Source: Lactuca virosa (taxonomy: Eukaryota; Streptophyta; Magnoliopsida; Asterales; Asteraceae). Taken from it: a DNA stretch of 64,000 nt. The stretch lies in the NCBI GenBank assembly GCA_928212115.1, contig CAKMRJ010005634.1, forward strand, positions 184,576,542 through 184,640,541, in the 5' to 3' direction. Below the pieces are notes generated by a model that was not told where the DNA came from, did no database searches, and saw only the letters and a list, made by a program, of their open reading frames with translations. The position numbers and the translations under genes were made by a program. Positions 10,581 through 19,709 of the stretch are shown piece by piece (the first letter of the stretch is position 1; each line of letters opens with the position of its first letter).

Positions 10581-11398
10581 AAATAAACTACATTATTTTC
10601 CTTCAAAGATCAATTTCTTGAAGTTGGAATATGTGGATTTCATTTATACAATAAAGATAACAATGTCATAGATAAGTTTACTTTAAGGCAAGTTTAAGTC
10701 TAAAGTGCTTGCATATATAACTTAATTTTATTTATAAAATGTTGATATTTACTTTGTAATTCTATTAAGAGATATAGTCTCAAAAATAGAAGTCAATCAT
10801 TTCAGAATATGAGTATTATTGTTATGAAAAATGATCTTGTAAATAATCAAACATTTAAAGAAATAACTGAGACATAAATATTTAGACATGCTAAATTTAA
10901 AATATACATTGTTCCAAAACAAACATTGTTTTATATTACAAGTAATTGATGTTCTAAGCATAAACTAAACTTCGAGAGTGTAGTTTCAACTTCCTTGTGC
11001 TCAGCTAGTTACTCTTCTGTAAATATTTGCAATCAAGTTACAAATATTAGATTAACATTTAAGTACCAAGTACTTGAGTGTTACTCGAAAAGTATGAGTT
11101 CTATCCAGTAGATACCTGAAGTACTAGTCTCTTCCAGACTTACTTTCTAGATAAGAGGAGCAGTTCCTCTACCATTGTCTAGTTTCTTCACAAAAAAAAC
11201 AAGATCCATCTATATGGGCCTTATTATATTTATTGGGCTTAAAGGTGTTCATTCCATAAAACATGAGCCTTTTAGATCACACAATGTGACTCTTTTAGCC
11301 TTGCACTATTCCAACAAAATATCACTATATTTATTAGAATATTGCTCAGAGCCTTTTGAGTCGAGATTGACACAGGTCAGATTGGGGCATGAACTCCT
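9771..11398. other. AT-rich decayed sequence, probably the upstream part of copia G
   Basis: About 1.6 kb without a convincing gene. It continues the minus-strand copia relic by position and contains a (TA)n microsatellite. The plus frame at 11175-11504 partly overlaps the start of the gag relic H in a wrong frame and is not a gene. Confidence 0.4.
10519..10577. repeat. (TA)n microsatellite
   Basis: About 29 uninterrupted TA units flanked by AGGAATCT and TGTCAAATAA. Confidence 0.97.
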
Positions 11399-11976
11399 TC
11401 ATTTCAGGAGTTCAAAGCTTGTGGAGCTCCTGAGTTCTTTGGGGCTAAGGACCCCATCAATAGCCGACGTTGGATCGTTGACACGGAGAATAGTCAGCAT
11501 ATGAGCTTTTTTCTTGAGGGGCCAAAGGTAGGGTTTGCATCTTGCTTATTGAGGGATCGAGTACGTGACTAGTGGGATGAGGTTGGTCGATTTGTGGGGA
11601 CTATAGCTATGGCATTCATGCCTTGGGAGGAGTTCGTTACGAGATTTTAGAGTGATTTTTCAGCGATCGAAGTGCGGCATCCGGCGAGGGAGTTTCAGGC
11701 TCTTCTCCAAACTACTAAGATTGAGGCAGAGATTACCGCCAAGTTCTGGGAGAGGGCTCTTTTGGTTCCACAGTACACTGCAGATAAGGAGATCAAGAAG
11801 ACGAGATATCATGATATGTCGAGGGATGACATCAGTGAGTTTGTGAGCTTCTCAAGGTGCAAGACCCTGAATGATATGATTGAGAATGCCCGTGAGTGGG
11901 AGATTGAGCGGGAGCTTCGGATGAAGCACAAACCGGAGAAGGTGCAGACTACCGTGGGCCAGGCTAAGAGGCCTAA
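11399..11976 (+). pseudogene. Element H: Ty3/gypsy gag (capsid) fragment
   Basis: One frame runs from about 11408 to 11976 with two in-frame TAG codons, at 11570-11572 and 11648-11650. It carries gypsy gag (retrotransposon_gag family) features: an EFFGAKDP start, RRWI, a LLRDR...WWDEV-like segment in which the first W codon has become TAG, WEEFVTRF, a FWERALLVPQY segment, and a charged helix ending in an EWEIERELR-like stretch. Capsid protein of this family packages element RNA. The frame has neither its true start nor its zinc knuckle; it stops where LTR I begins at 11977. It is a different family from the gag of B. Confidence 0.8.
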
Positions 11977-12269
11977 TGCAACATCCCAAAAATAAGACTT
12001 GGAAATTTTAAAAATTCAAATTACTAAAATTGTAAATCCTACCATATTCATAAAACCAAGGTAATCAAAGTTTTATCAATACATCATCGTTATCAGAGTA
12101 AATCACAAAATGCGGAAACATGTGGTGTGTGCTCTACAATCAACCCAAGCTCTTCCCCTTGGAAAGAGAAGCACCTGAAACATAAACTAAAAACAGTAAG
12201 CACAAAGCTTAGTGAGTTCCCGAAAATACCACATACCATGCATATCAACATATAATGTGCCTCCTCCCT

Positions 12270-12600
12270 ACCTTGGGCCTCACTCGGTATCAAGCCCCGC
12301 TCTGCCTCGGGCCCCGCCCGACATCGAGCCCCGCTCAGATTACATATTTGTCAATCACCAAGCCCCGCCTGACATCAGGCCGCGCCCGTTACACACATTA
12401 ATTATCATATAAACATATAATCATATAAATATATAATCTTTTAACACATTCAATAATCACAAAGACCATAGCATAACATACAGTCATGGTGCCCCGCCCA
12501 TCATCGGGCCTTTCCCGGTAAGTATAAAAGCACTTACTGATAACTAGCATACAATATACTCGTCGAGCTCCGCCTGGAATTGGTCCTTGCCCAGTAAGCA
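12270..12600. repeat. GC-rich degenerate repeats in LTR I (CCCCGCC...ATCGGGCC)
   Basis: Repeated units such as GCCCCGCCCGACATCGAGCC and GCCCCGCCTGACATCAGGCC contain short self-complementary arms. They occupy the place held by the CCGGTA minisatellite in LTR A, so this LTR position tolerates different minisatellites. Confidence 0.6.
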
Positions 12601-13107
12601 TACCATCACATAACACATGAAAGAGTCACGCAGACATCTAGCATCCTAACATATAAATTATGGGCCGACATTGGTGCCTTCGACCTGCTAAACCCAGTGA
12701 TGAGTCTTACCTCGAATTGTTGAGCCACACTGATGAATCCCTGGCTGACGGTCCGACAAATCCCCAAACTATCAATATCAAATAACATCCAATTAATACT
12801 TGAATTATAATCCATAAGTATCATCCCATAATTAGGGTAAAAAGACCATTTTACCCCTCAACTAGTTTGGTCCCAAAGTAAGGCCCAAACCTACTATCCG
12901 AAAGGCACACAAACCAATTAATCATACAAGGCCCAATCATGGACCAGTTCTCTAAATTGGGCCCAAGCCTTTCCATGGACCTTAATCCAAGGTTCAATAA
13001 CATTCTTAATCCAAAACACTTAAATTCAGTTGGCCCAACAAGGCCCTAAACATCCAAGCACAAACTATGGCCCAAACCGAATACCAAAAAATCTGAGGCC
13101 CATTCAG

Positions 13108-13250
13108 CTCGTACGCGGGGCGTACTAAGCTCGTATGCGGAGTGTATTCATCTTGTATGTAGGATGTACTCAGCTTGTACATGCAGTATATTTACCTTAG
13201 GGTTTATATGCTAAGCGTACCTGCGTGTATGCCCAACGTACCCTCGCATA
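13108..13250. repeat. Degenerate short repeats AGCTCGTACGCGGGGCGTAC
   Basis: Variants of a roughly 23-bp unit of the form (G)CTyGTAyGCrGrGyGTAyT follow one another from 13108 to about 13190, with looser copies to 13250, inside LTR I. Confidence 0.6.
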
Positions 13251-13634
13251 TAGACAACTTTCATATTAAGCTCTTATTCCATAAAGACTTTACACCACAA
13301 CCTAGATCTGACTTCCTTGGACTAATTTATTACGTAAAGTTACTAACTTTACGTTCATGCATGTCTAAATGCAACTCTTAAGCTTAAAAAGGACTTAATA
13401 TGTGACTTAATGCATGCATGAGACCCAATATCCCATAAAGTTTGCACCTTTATGCTGAAGAACCTCATAACAAGCTCATATCTAAAAGGATAAGCCCTTC
13501 AAACACCTTAACTCATCAATCAACCCAAAAGGGACGGAAAAACATAAAAACCAAAACATAAAGAGATCTAATCATTCACAAGCCAAGGTATGAACTTGAT
13601 ACCTCAAGAGGCTTGCAAAATGAGGGGTGATCAT

Positions 13635-13954
13635 TGTAACATCCTGTTTATTAAATAAATCAATAGATAAAATTGATGAACGAATAGTCGCCCTAAATCC
13701 ATATTATTTAGTGGGGTGTTGGAAGCCAAATGTTATAAATTTTGGATTATTCGGGGTTCAAAAAGTAATTTTGGGATTTATTTTGAAAAGATTTTGGAGG
13801 CTAAGGGGCTATTTGGTAAGTATTAGATTTAATTTGTAAAGGATTTCAGGAGGCTGGGTTAAAAAGGTAAAATTCGGACTTAATTAGTAAAGGTTTTCAG
13901 GGGCAGGGTTTAAATGGTAAATATTGGATTAAGTTTGAAAGAAAATGTTATGGG
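13635..13954 (+). repeat. Element F: A-related LTR fragment, plus orientation (left part, outermost layer of the nest)
   Basis: It starts TGTAACATCCTGTTTATT and continues with AATAGTCGCCCTAAATCC. This matches the start of LTR A on the minus strand (TGTAACACCCGTTTATT..., ...AATAGTAGCCCTAAAC). Lines such as GGTAAAATTCGGACTTAATT and GGTTTTCAGGGG follow the same order as A. The LTR is interrupted at 13954 by copia E1 and resumes at 56617-56672, where it is interrupted again by E2. Confidence 0.75.
13950..13954. repeat. Target site duplication ATGGG, left side of E1
   Basis: ATGGG lies directly before the E1 LTR terminus TGTTGGG at 13955. The same five bases follow the far E1 terminus at 56617-56621. 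Confidence 0.85.
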
Positions 13955-14628
13955 TGTTGGGTTTTGAGCATTCTAACACTCCTAAGGTGTACATGCAACC
14001 CTAGTAACCTTGGATCTATTTTTGACTAAGATACATGCAAATTTGATTTTCAAAGGTTCTTCAACTATCTTGCATGGCATGGGGAACTTTTAAACATAAA
14101 TGCTAGAAGAAGAACACACCTTTTGTGGTTTGGATTCCTTAAGAATCTTGTGAGCCTAGCACCTCAAGTGTGATGCCTCAAATGTCTCACACAACACCAC
14201 AACACTTGGAATGACCTTGAGAGAAGTTCACTTACACCTCAAAATCGGCTAGCCCTCTTTCTTGTACAAGTAGTAGTCATAGTGCCGATTTTGCTTGCAT
14301 ATGGTTCTTTGTATAGTTGTGGCACAAGTAGGGTTAGACCATGTAAACCCTAATTGTCATGGCTTTCCATATTCCATGATCCATGGGTTTGTAACCTCCA
14401 TGGATTATCCATGGAGCACCTTATGGGTTTTAACCCAATCCATACAAACGATGGATCATTAGCCCACTATACAAGAATAGATGATTTACACAATCAACCC
14501 CATATAAGTGTCCTTTCTCTCAATTTGGTCTATCCAAGTGTTGCAATGTCATGCAACCCAAATGGACCATGCCAACCGGGTCAATTACATTCCAGGAATA
14601 GTTATGAACTTAGGCACCTAATCCAACA
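13955..14628 (-). repeat. E1 3' LTR
   Basis: It runs from TGTTGGGTTTTGAGC to CCTAATCCAACA and aligns with 55846-56616 throughout. It lacks about 119 bp of AT-rich sequence present there at 56383-56500 (junction at CCCCATATAAGTGTCC). It contains CTCCATGGATTATCCATGGAG-like dyads also seen in the E2 LTRs. Confidence 0.88.
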
Positions 14629-15437
14629 TAACTACAAGAATGACTTCAGGAACCGATCAACAATCGTAGCTCTTTCATCGCGGAATTGAGATGATGATGA
14701 TACGCCATTTAAGATAAGTGATCATATAATCCTCTGTTCTAGATATCAGCCGAACAAATACATGGAACAATGTCTTACTTATTGTCCATCAGTTTGGTTC
14801 CCGATTTCCGATTTGTTTGACATAGAACTTATTTGAACACATCAACCTAGTTCTGACTGGGCCCGGTACATGGGTCAACACAAAATTATCGAGGGGCCCA
14901 TATATTGCTTCTAATCCAAGAAGGAACAAATAAACTTTGACTCATATGCTTGTTCTACTACTTGTTGAATCACACACAAAGGCACGTTTTATAACATCAA
15001 GTTACCAATGCGTTTTCGTACAATTAATGTATAACCAACTCATAGGCAACAAGTCATATATATCTCTAGGTTTGAAGACTTATATGATATTCCATGAAGT
15101 GATACCAGCGAGCGTGGGTTGAACCCAATACTCAGAACTTATGAGCACTCATGAATGTTTCAGCAACTCTTGTTATGTCCCATAACTTGGACATCTACAA
15201 TCCAGCTTCATGACAGTCTTGATTCATATCTACTTCCAACATATGACCGACTGTGGATGGTTTGAATAACTTAGTCATTTGGAAGAATTACCTAGTTATT
15301 CTGGAAGTCAAAACATGAAAAGTGAAACACAAGAATAATCGAATCAACTATGGTCTCAGAACTTATGAATATAAATAAAACAACTTTTATTTATCACCAT
15401 ATTGATTACACATTATCCATTGCATGCTGTTTCAAAC
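14629..15437 (-). other. E1 internal region, 3' segment
   Basis: It aligns with 57440-58300 of E2, for example GGAACCGATCAACAATCGTAG, the TCTAGATATCAG segment and the ACATATGACCGACTRTGGATGG segment. No open frame of note in either copy. By position it lies between pol and the 3' LTR. It ends at the D insertion. Confidence 0.8.
15433..15437. repeat. Target site duplication CAAAC, left side of D
   Basis: CAAAC directly precedes the D terminus TGTCACAAC at 15438 and is repeated directly after the D terminus GTGTGACA at 53808-53812. Confidence 0.95.
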
Positions 15438-15945
15438 TGTCACAACTAGCATTCTAGCTAGGAAATTATGTACTCTTGTAAACATTAAACATTATCTTCT
15501 GTAAACCCGTAAACCCAAATTCATGTTGTGCTTGAAATTCAACCCACTTTCATGAAACTTAACTTTTTGGGCCATAATGGGCCTAAAATGGGTTGGTTTA
15601 CCCTTAATGGGCCTTATTGGGCCATGAGTAATATAAATTCCTTATTGGGCCATAACTAACCTAATTTGATTATTATGGGCCATAAAACCTAACCTTTTAA
15701 GTCAATTGGGGACGTGAACTACTCTAAAAGCCCAATGGGCCGAAAAATCATCAAATTGGGCCTCATACTATGGACTCAAGCACAAAAGGCCCAAACTACT
15801 CTCTTCTTTCCTCTCTCTCTCGGCCAAGTAAACAAAAAAATGGAAAATGATGGATAAATGCCCATGACACCTCATTGTTGTTTAGTGGTTAAGTATGGGA
15901 TTATCCAACATATATCCAAGACAGATCTCATGTTCCCATGCATGT
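15438..15945 (+). repeat. D 5' LTR, first 508 bp
   Basis: Matches 49676-50190 of the D 3' LTR closely (TGTCACAACTAGCATTCTAG, repeated TTGGGCC motifs, CTCTCTCGGCC, GATAAATGCCCATGACACC). It is interrupted after CCCATGCATGT by the first B LTR at 15946; in the uninterrupted copy GCATGTCACC continues. Confidence 0.93.
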
Positions 15946-16768
15946 TGTAATGCCCGTGTTTCTAGGGTAGGCATTAATATTGACATTATAGTCTAGGTTA
16001 ACCTTTGTAACTCATTTTGAAGAAATGAAAAGGAATTATGTGAATATTATGTGAATTATGTGTTTATCGCTTAATTATTAGCGCTTAATTAATTAAGAAT
16101 AAAAATGAGCGTCAAAAATTAAATTTTAGATAAAGCCGATATCTATTAAGAAACTTTTAGTGGGCGTGACAAGGATTACGGATATATAAAGAATGCCGAA
16201 ATCCGAATTATAACGAAGAAGTTATGACCTGTCGAAGTTTCGCGACAAACCGGCACGGGGCCGAATGTCGTAAAAAGGGAGTTTTCGATAAACTACTTTT
16301 TGGCCTTAGTGATCTACACGAAACTCGTAGTGTTCGCTAAACCGAGAGTAGGCATAAAAAGAACGCCCAAATCTGACTTCGTATGAGGAAGTTATGATTT
16401 TTCGAAGTTTCATTTTAGCAGTAGACAGCTAAAAACTCGAATTTTAGATCGAGTGATTTTTAGCCGACACGAACCAAACGAGAATCGAAGGTCTCATCAT
16501 TAGTAGCACAACGGTAAATAGTCTGACGAAAACGGACGTCAGATGAAGAAGTTATGAATTTTTAACGGATTTCTTGTCCCGGTCTGTTAAAAATAATAAT
16601 ATAAAAATTAAATTCAAAATTAGCCGACAAAGTCTAAACGAAAGTTGTAGAGAGTAATTTTACCTACGCGTGCATATAAAGAACGTAAAAAATGGAGCTC
16701 GTATGCGAAAGTTATAGATTTTAGAAGTTTTGGCGCGAAAACCGAGAAATTTCGTATAGGTGGCTTCG

Positions 16769-16849
16769 GCCACGTCACCTTCGCTTAGAATGTGCCACGT
16801 GTCCAAAATTGGTGAGTCATGCGAGCCACGTGTCCGAGCTGCTGAGTCA
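16769..16849 (+). promoter_or_regulatory. G-box/ABRE and TGAGTCA motif pairs in B LTR1
   Basis: CCACGTGTCC at 16795-16804 is followed by TGAGTCA at 16813-16819, and the pair repeats as CCACGTGTCC 16826-16835 and TGAGTCA 16843-16849. GGCCACGTCACC precedes them at about 16769. CACGTG(TC) is the known core for plant G-box/ABRE bZIP binding and TGAGTCA is a GCN4/AP1-like bZIP site. They lie about 225-305 bp upstream of the TATA box. Confidence 0.6.
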
Positions 16850-17073
16850 TCCGATCTCGTGAGCTGATCCGAAGTGGTCCACTGAGAAGGTGACACATGC
16901 CCTCTTGCGCGTGACCGAACCCTCGCATGAAGCCACGAACACATCCTACTTCAGACTAGACCTCGGTCCAGTAAGAAGAGGCCAGCAGCCCCTTCGCACG
17001 CGCAGACCATGTGCGAGCCATGTGCTGTGCACCCTCACCTGCGGACCCCACTACCTGAACCGACTTCAGACCC

Positions 17074-17082
17074 TATAAATAG
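17074..17082 (+). promoter_or_regulatory. TATA box of B LTR1 (TATAAATAG)
   Basis: A canonical plant TATA box in a GC-richer context (GGACCC upstream, AAGGGGTATG downstream), conserved in LTR2 and LTR4. Confidence 0.7.
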
Positions 17083-18273
17083 AAGGGGTATGGGAGCCTT
17101 CCCGGTTACTTTTTGGAAATTTGCCACTTTTAGCCCCCTTTTCCATATTTTCTTCATCTTAGCATCCCCCAAAGCCCCTGTATCGATTATAACCCCCGGA
17201 ATACGCCACGAAGTGCCCATGAAGCCCGGAAAATTTATCTTTTCGGTTTCGAAGCCCGACCCTCGCAGAGCCTGATTTCTGAATAAAACTCCCGGTTTTA
17301 TTAGAAACGATCGTTTTAGGAAACGAATTGCTGCCCGATTTTCATCAAAACATGTGAGTGTATAGTCACTTTCATTTTACACATAGATATGAAGTATTTA
17401 CCTTATAATACATGCTATGTGTAAATATATTAATTGTTTATTTGAGGTGACTGATGAGTTGATGTTTTATACAAGTCTTAAACTGTATCAGTACTTTTAT
17501 CTACAAATATGTTGGGTAGAACATGGGTAGATAGTTGGTATGTGATAAAATAAAGTGATGAGAGGCCTCGATGTGATTTGTGATTCAGTAATCTAGCGGA
17601 GTTTGGATGACGACCACGGACTTTCTAGACAGTCCAGTGGGAAACATTAGCAGGCCCACAACCTGTAAGTGTTAATGAACTTGGGTGTTTATTCGCTGTA
17701 CTCCAATCCCCCTCATGGTTGCCTTTAGGACATGTATGGCTGAGGAAACCCCTTAGCAGTAGTGTCCATCCCGATGATATTCTTTAGGCTAGGTCCCTTG
17801 TGAAAAGTGTTTAGGGACGTAAAGTGAGGATAACGGGAACGGGTAATCAGGGTTATTATTGATTGATGAACTTAATAAGTTTATTATTATTGTGGGTTGA
17901 AAACCCTATATGCTCACCAGGCTCCCAAGCATGACCCACTCAGCTTTTTATGTTACAGGTAGTGGACCCCGAGCATAGTCGGAGGATGACGTGAGATTTT
18001 TGGATTATAGGACAGTAGTTGTAAATAACTGTAGTAAGGCTTATAATGTGTTGTTTATGCTTTTGATATGTATCGGAACATGACATCCCAAGGTTTTGAT
18101 ATATATATATGGAAAATATATACCTTCTTAATGAAGGGTTTTGATAAACTTTTATCATATGTTGTTTGGGGATCAATTCCGCAACATCTTTTGAAAAGAT
18201 TTCTCTGGTTTTATTTTAAAAAACGTAAATTAAATCGGTCTTTTCTGGCCGAGAAATTAGGGGATGTCACAGT

Positions 18274-18285
18274 TGGTATCAGAGC
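18274..18285 (+). other. B primer-binding site, unit 1
   Basis: TGGTATCAGAGC, two bases after the LTR end; initiator tRNA-Met type. Confidence 0.9.
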
Positions 18286-18311
18286 ATTAGTTTAAGAGAA
18301 CTAAGAAATAT

Positions 18312-18316
18312 CCTAC
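18312..18316. repeat. Target site duplication CCTAC, left of C1
   Basis: CCTAC precedes C1 at 18317 and follows it at 24042-24046. The same pair flanks C2 (31273-31277, 37095-37099), and the left copy flanks C3 (48255-48259). Confidence 0.95.
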
Positions 18317-18394
18317 TGTTGGGTCAAAAATATGGTTTAAACTTTGCTTTTTTAGGAAAATGTATTTTTATGTCTAGGACCATAAACAGCTCAG

Positions 18395-18480
18395 TGTTTA
18401 CGGCCATATATATGTTTACGGTCAGTGTTTACGGCCGTAAACAGGTTCACGGCGGTAAACCCATTTACGGCCCATGTTCC
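18395..18480. repeat. Palindromic TTTACGGCCGTAAA-type repeats in C LTR U3
   Basis: GTTTACGGCC and its complement GGCCGTAAAC recur about every 20 bp just upstream of the TATA box. The number differs among C LTRs: fewest in the C2 and C3 5' LTRs, most in the C2 3' LTR (36718-36815). Confidence 0.8.
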
Positions 18481-18485
18481 CCAAC

Positions 18486-18494
18486 TATATATAG
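18486..18494 (+). promoter_or_regulatory. TATA box of C1 5' LTR (TATATATAG)
   Basis: TATATATAG directly after CCCCAAC, at the same relative place in all C LTRs (23776-23784 in the 3' LTR; the C2 5' LTR has a CTATATAG variant). Confidence 0.6.
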
Positions 18495-18753
18495 GGTGAG
18501 GAGTGCATAATTGAAAAAGAACAAGAGGAGCTTAAGTGTGTGTATTTGAAGGTGTTCTAGAGAGAGAGAAAAGAGAGTGTGTGTTAGTGTGTGTGAATCT
18601 TGTATCCGGATCTTCATTCATATCAATATATACAAGATTCATCATCTTCTTCTTCTCATTCTCTTCTATTTGATCTGACATCATCCGTTTGATTGGGATT
18701 CCGCACCATCAAACGGATCTGATTGATACACAAGCAGATTACGGACTTACAAT

Positions 18754-18765
18754 TGGTATCAGAGC
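18754..18765 (+). other. C1 primer-binding site
   Basis: TGGTATCAGAGC two bases after the C LTR end; initiator tRNA-Met type, as usual for Sireviruses. Confidence 0.9.
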
Positions 18766-19175
18766 TTGGATTGTATCACTCATCTTTATCAGATCTGGAG
18801 CCTATTTGACCTTATTTTGGAAAGATTCTTGCGTTTTTGGATAGATCTCTGAAAATTAGGGGGGGTTTGTTCTTCGCGTTTTTCATAAAAACGAGTTGTT
18901 GATCGAGTTTTGGAGCAAAAATTGTGAAAAACGTCGTTTTTTTCGCGATCTGAAGCTGTGTTTACGGTCTTTGAAGGGTTTACGACCGGAAACAGTTTAC
19001 GGTCGCTGGAGTTTACGGCCGGCGGTTGGCGGTCGACGGAGTTTGCGGCCGGCGGTTTACGGCGGAGGTTTGCGGCCTCGGCTCGGAATTCGGCTCGGTG
19101 AACGGCTAGGGAAGCCAGCTCAGCAGCAGCAAGCTTCGCATCAGTGCTTCAATAAAAAGGGAAACGGATTTAGGG

Positions 19176-19247
19176 GGTGCCGGGGATCGAACCTGGGACC
19201 TCTAGTTCCTAATCTCAGCATGTTAGACAACTCAACTACATGATTCC
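19176..19247 (-). other. tRNA-like sequence, antisense in C1 leader
   Basis: The minus strand has a B-box-like GGTTCGATCC inside a T-arm-like CCAGG...CCCGG, and an A-box-like TAGTTGAGTTG about 40 bases upstream. Anticodon and acceptor stems do not pair well as I draw them, so this is a tRNA-derived relic or SINE-head-like piece, not a confident tRNA gene. C2 carries the same piece with a better T-stem. Confidence 0.45.
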
Positions 19248-19377
19248 TTGTTTCACTCCTTCGAAACTTAATTCAAAACAAGTCCTTCTCAGTTCCATCT
19301 TTCGAAAATTTGACACTTTTAACGCAAAAACTCAATTTCTTTTAGTTTTAAATTCCTTTTTCAATTCAAAATATATA

Positions 19378-19424
19378 AAAAATAATAATAATTATAATAA
19401 TAAAAATAATAATAATAATAAATT
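19378..19424. repeat. (AAT)n microsatellite in C1 leader
   Basis: AATAATAATAATTATAATAATAAAAATAAT-type run; the counterpart in C2 is at about 32325-32367. The motif is low complexity. Confidence 0.9.
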
Positions 19425-19437
19425 TTAGTTTTAAAGT

Positions 19438-19709
19438 TTGACTTTTATTTTTGATTTTTTACTTAAAATTTTGACTTTGACTTTTAAAGTTTAACCTTTG
19501 ACTTTAAACTTTGATTTTCTCGTTTAACTTTTAAATTTTCAAAATTAGCTTTTCGGTTTGACTTTTAAGTTTGACTTTTCAAAGTTTGACTTTTGAGTTT
19601 GACTTTTTAAATTTGACTTTTAAGGTTGACTTTTGAGGTTTATAGTCAAAGGACATTTTTAAATTTAAGTTTGACTTTTAAGCTTGCTCTTTAAATTTGA
19701 CTTTTAATG
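19438..19709 (+). repeat. Array of 12 TTGACT motifs upstream of gag in C1
   Basis: TTTGACTTTT and close variants repeat with spacing of about 14-40 bp, up to the gag start codon. TTGACT fits the W-box (TTGACY) bound by WRKY proteins. The array is also simple-sequence-like, so function is only a possibility. Counterpart in C2: 32383-32655. Confidence 0.65.

Larger units (their letters stand above)
11977..13634 (-). repeat. Element I: diverged A-type gypsy LTR, minus orientation
   Basis: It opens TGCAACATCCCAAAAATA, a close relative of the A LTR end at 4783 (TGTAACATCCC). The region 12085-12240 aligns with 4930-5090: a GTGCGGAAA-like motif, then GGAAA...AAGCACCTGAAAC, then AAGCTTAGTGAGTTCCC. 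Further on, GGCCCA-rich sequence at 12860-13090 matches the type of sequence at 6150-6360. The right end AGGGGTGATCA near 13633 may be a decayed GGGTGTTACA. It abuts the gag relic H on the left, so it probably inserted there or is a truncated solo LTR. It contains no gene. Confidence 0.65.
15946..18271 (+). repeat. B LTR 1 (2326 bp)
   Basis: It starts TGTAATGCCCG and ends GGGGATGTCACA. It matches LTR2 (28930-31232) and LTR4 (45965-48214) throughout with scattered substitutions. A TATAAATAG box lies at 17074-17082. Confidence 0.95.
18317..18751 (+). repeat. C1 5' LTR (435 bp)
   Basis: TGTTGGGTCAAAAATATGG to GGACTTACA. It holds repeated TTTACGGCC motifs (18395-18480), a TATATATAG box at 18486-18494, GA- and GT-rich transcribed sequence, and the dyad CATCCGTTTGATTGGG...CATCAAACGGAT. 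Confidence 0.93.
18766..19706 (+). other. C1 leader region (primer site to gag start)
   Basis: About 940 bp. In order: a segment shared with C3; a GGCCGG-rich stretch with TTTACGGCC-like repeats (18957-19085); a tRNA-like sequence on the opposite strand (19176-19247); an (AAT)n tract (19378-19424); and an array of TTGACTTT motifs (19438-19709). No gene is seen. The gag N-terminal half expected here is absent. Confidence 0.75.

Noticed and set aside
19176..19247. Functional tRNA gene
   Set aside because: Anticodon and acceptor stems do not pair convincingly as drawn, and both copies sit in a retroelement leader.
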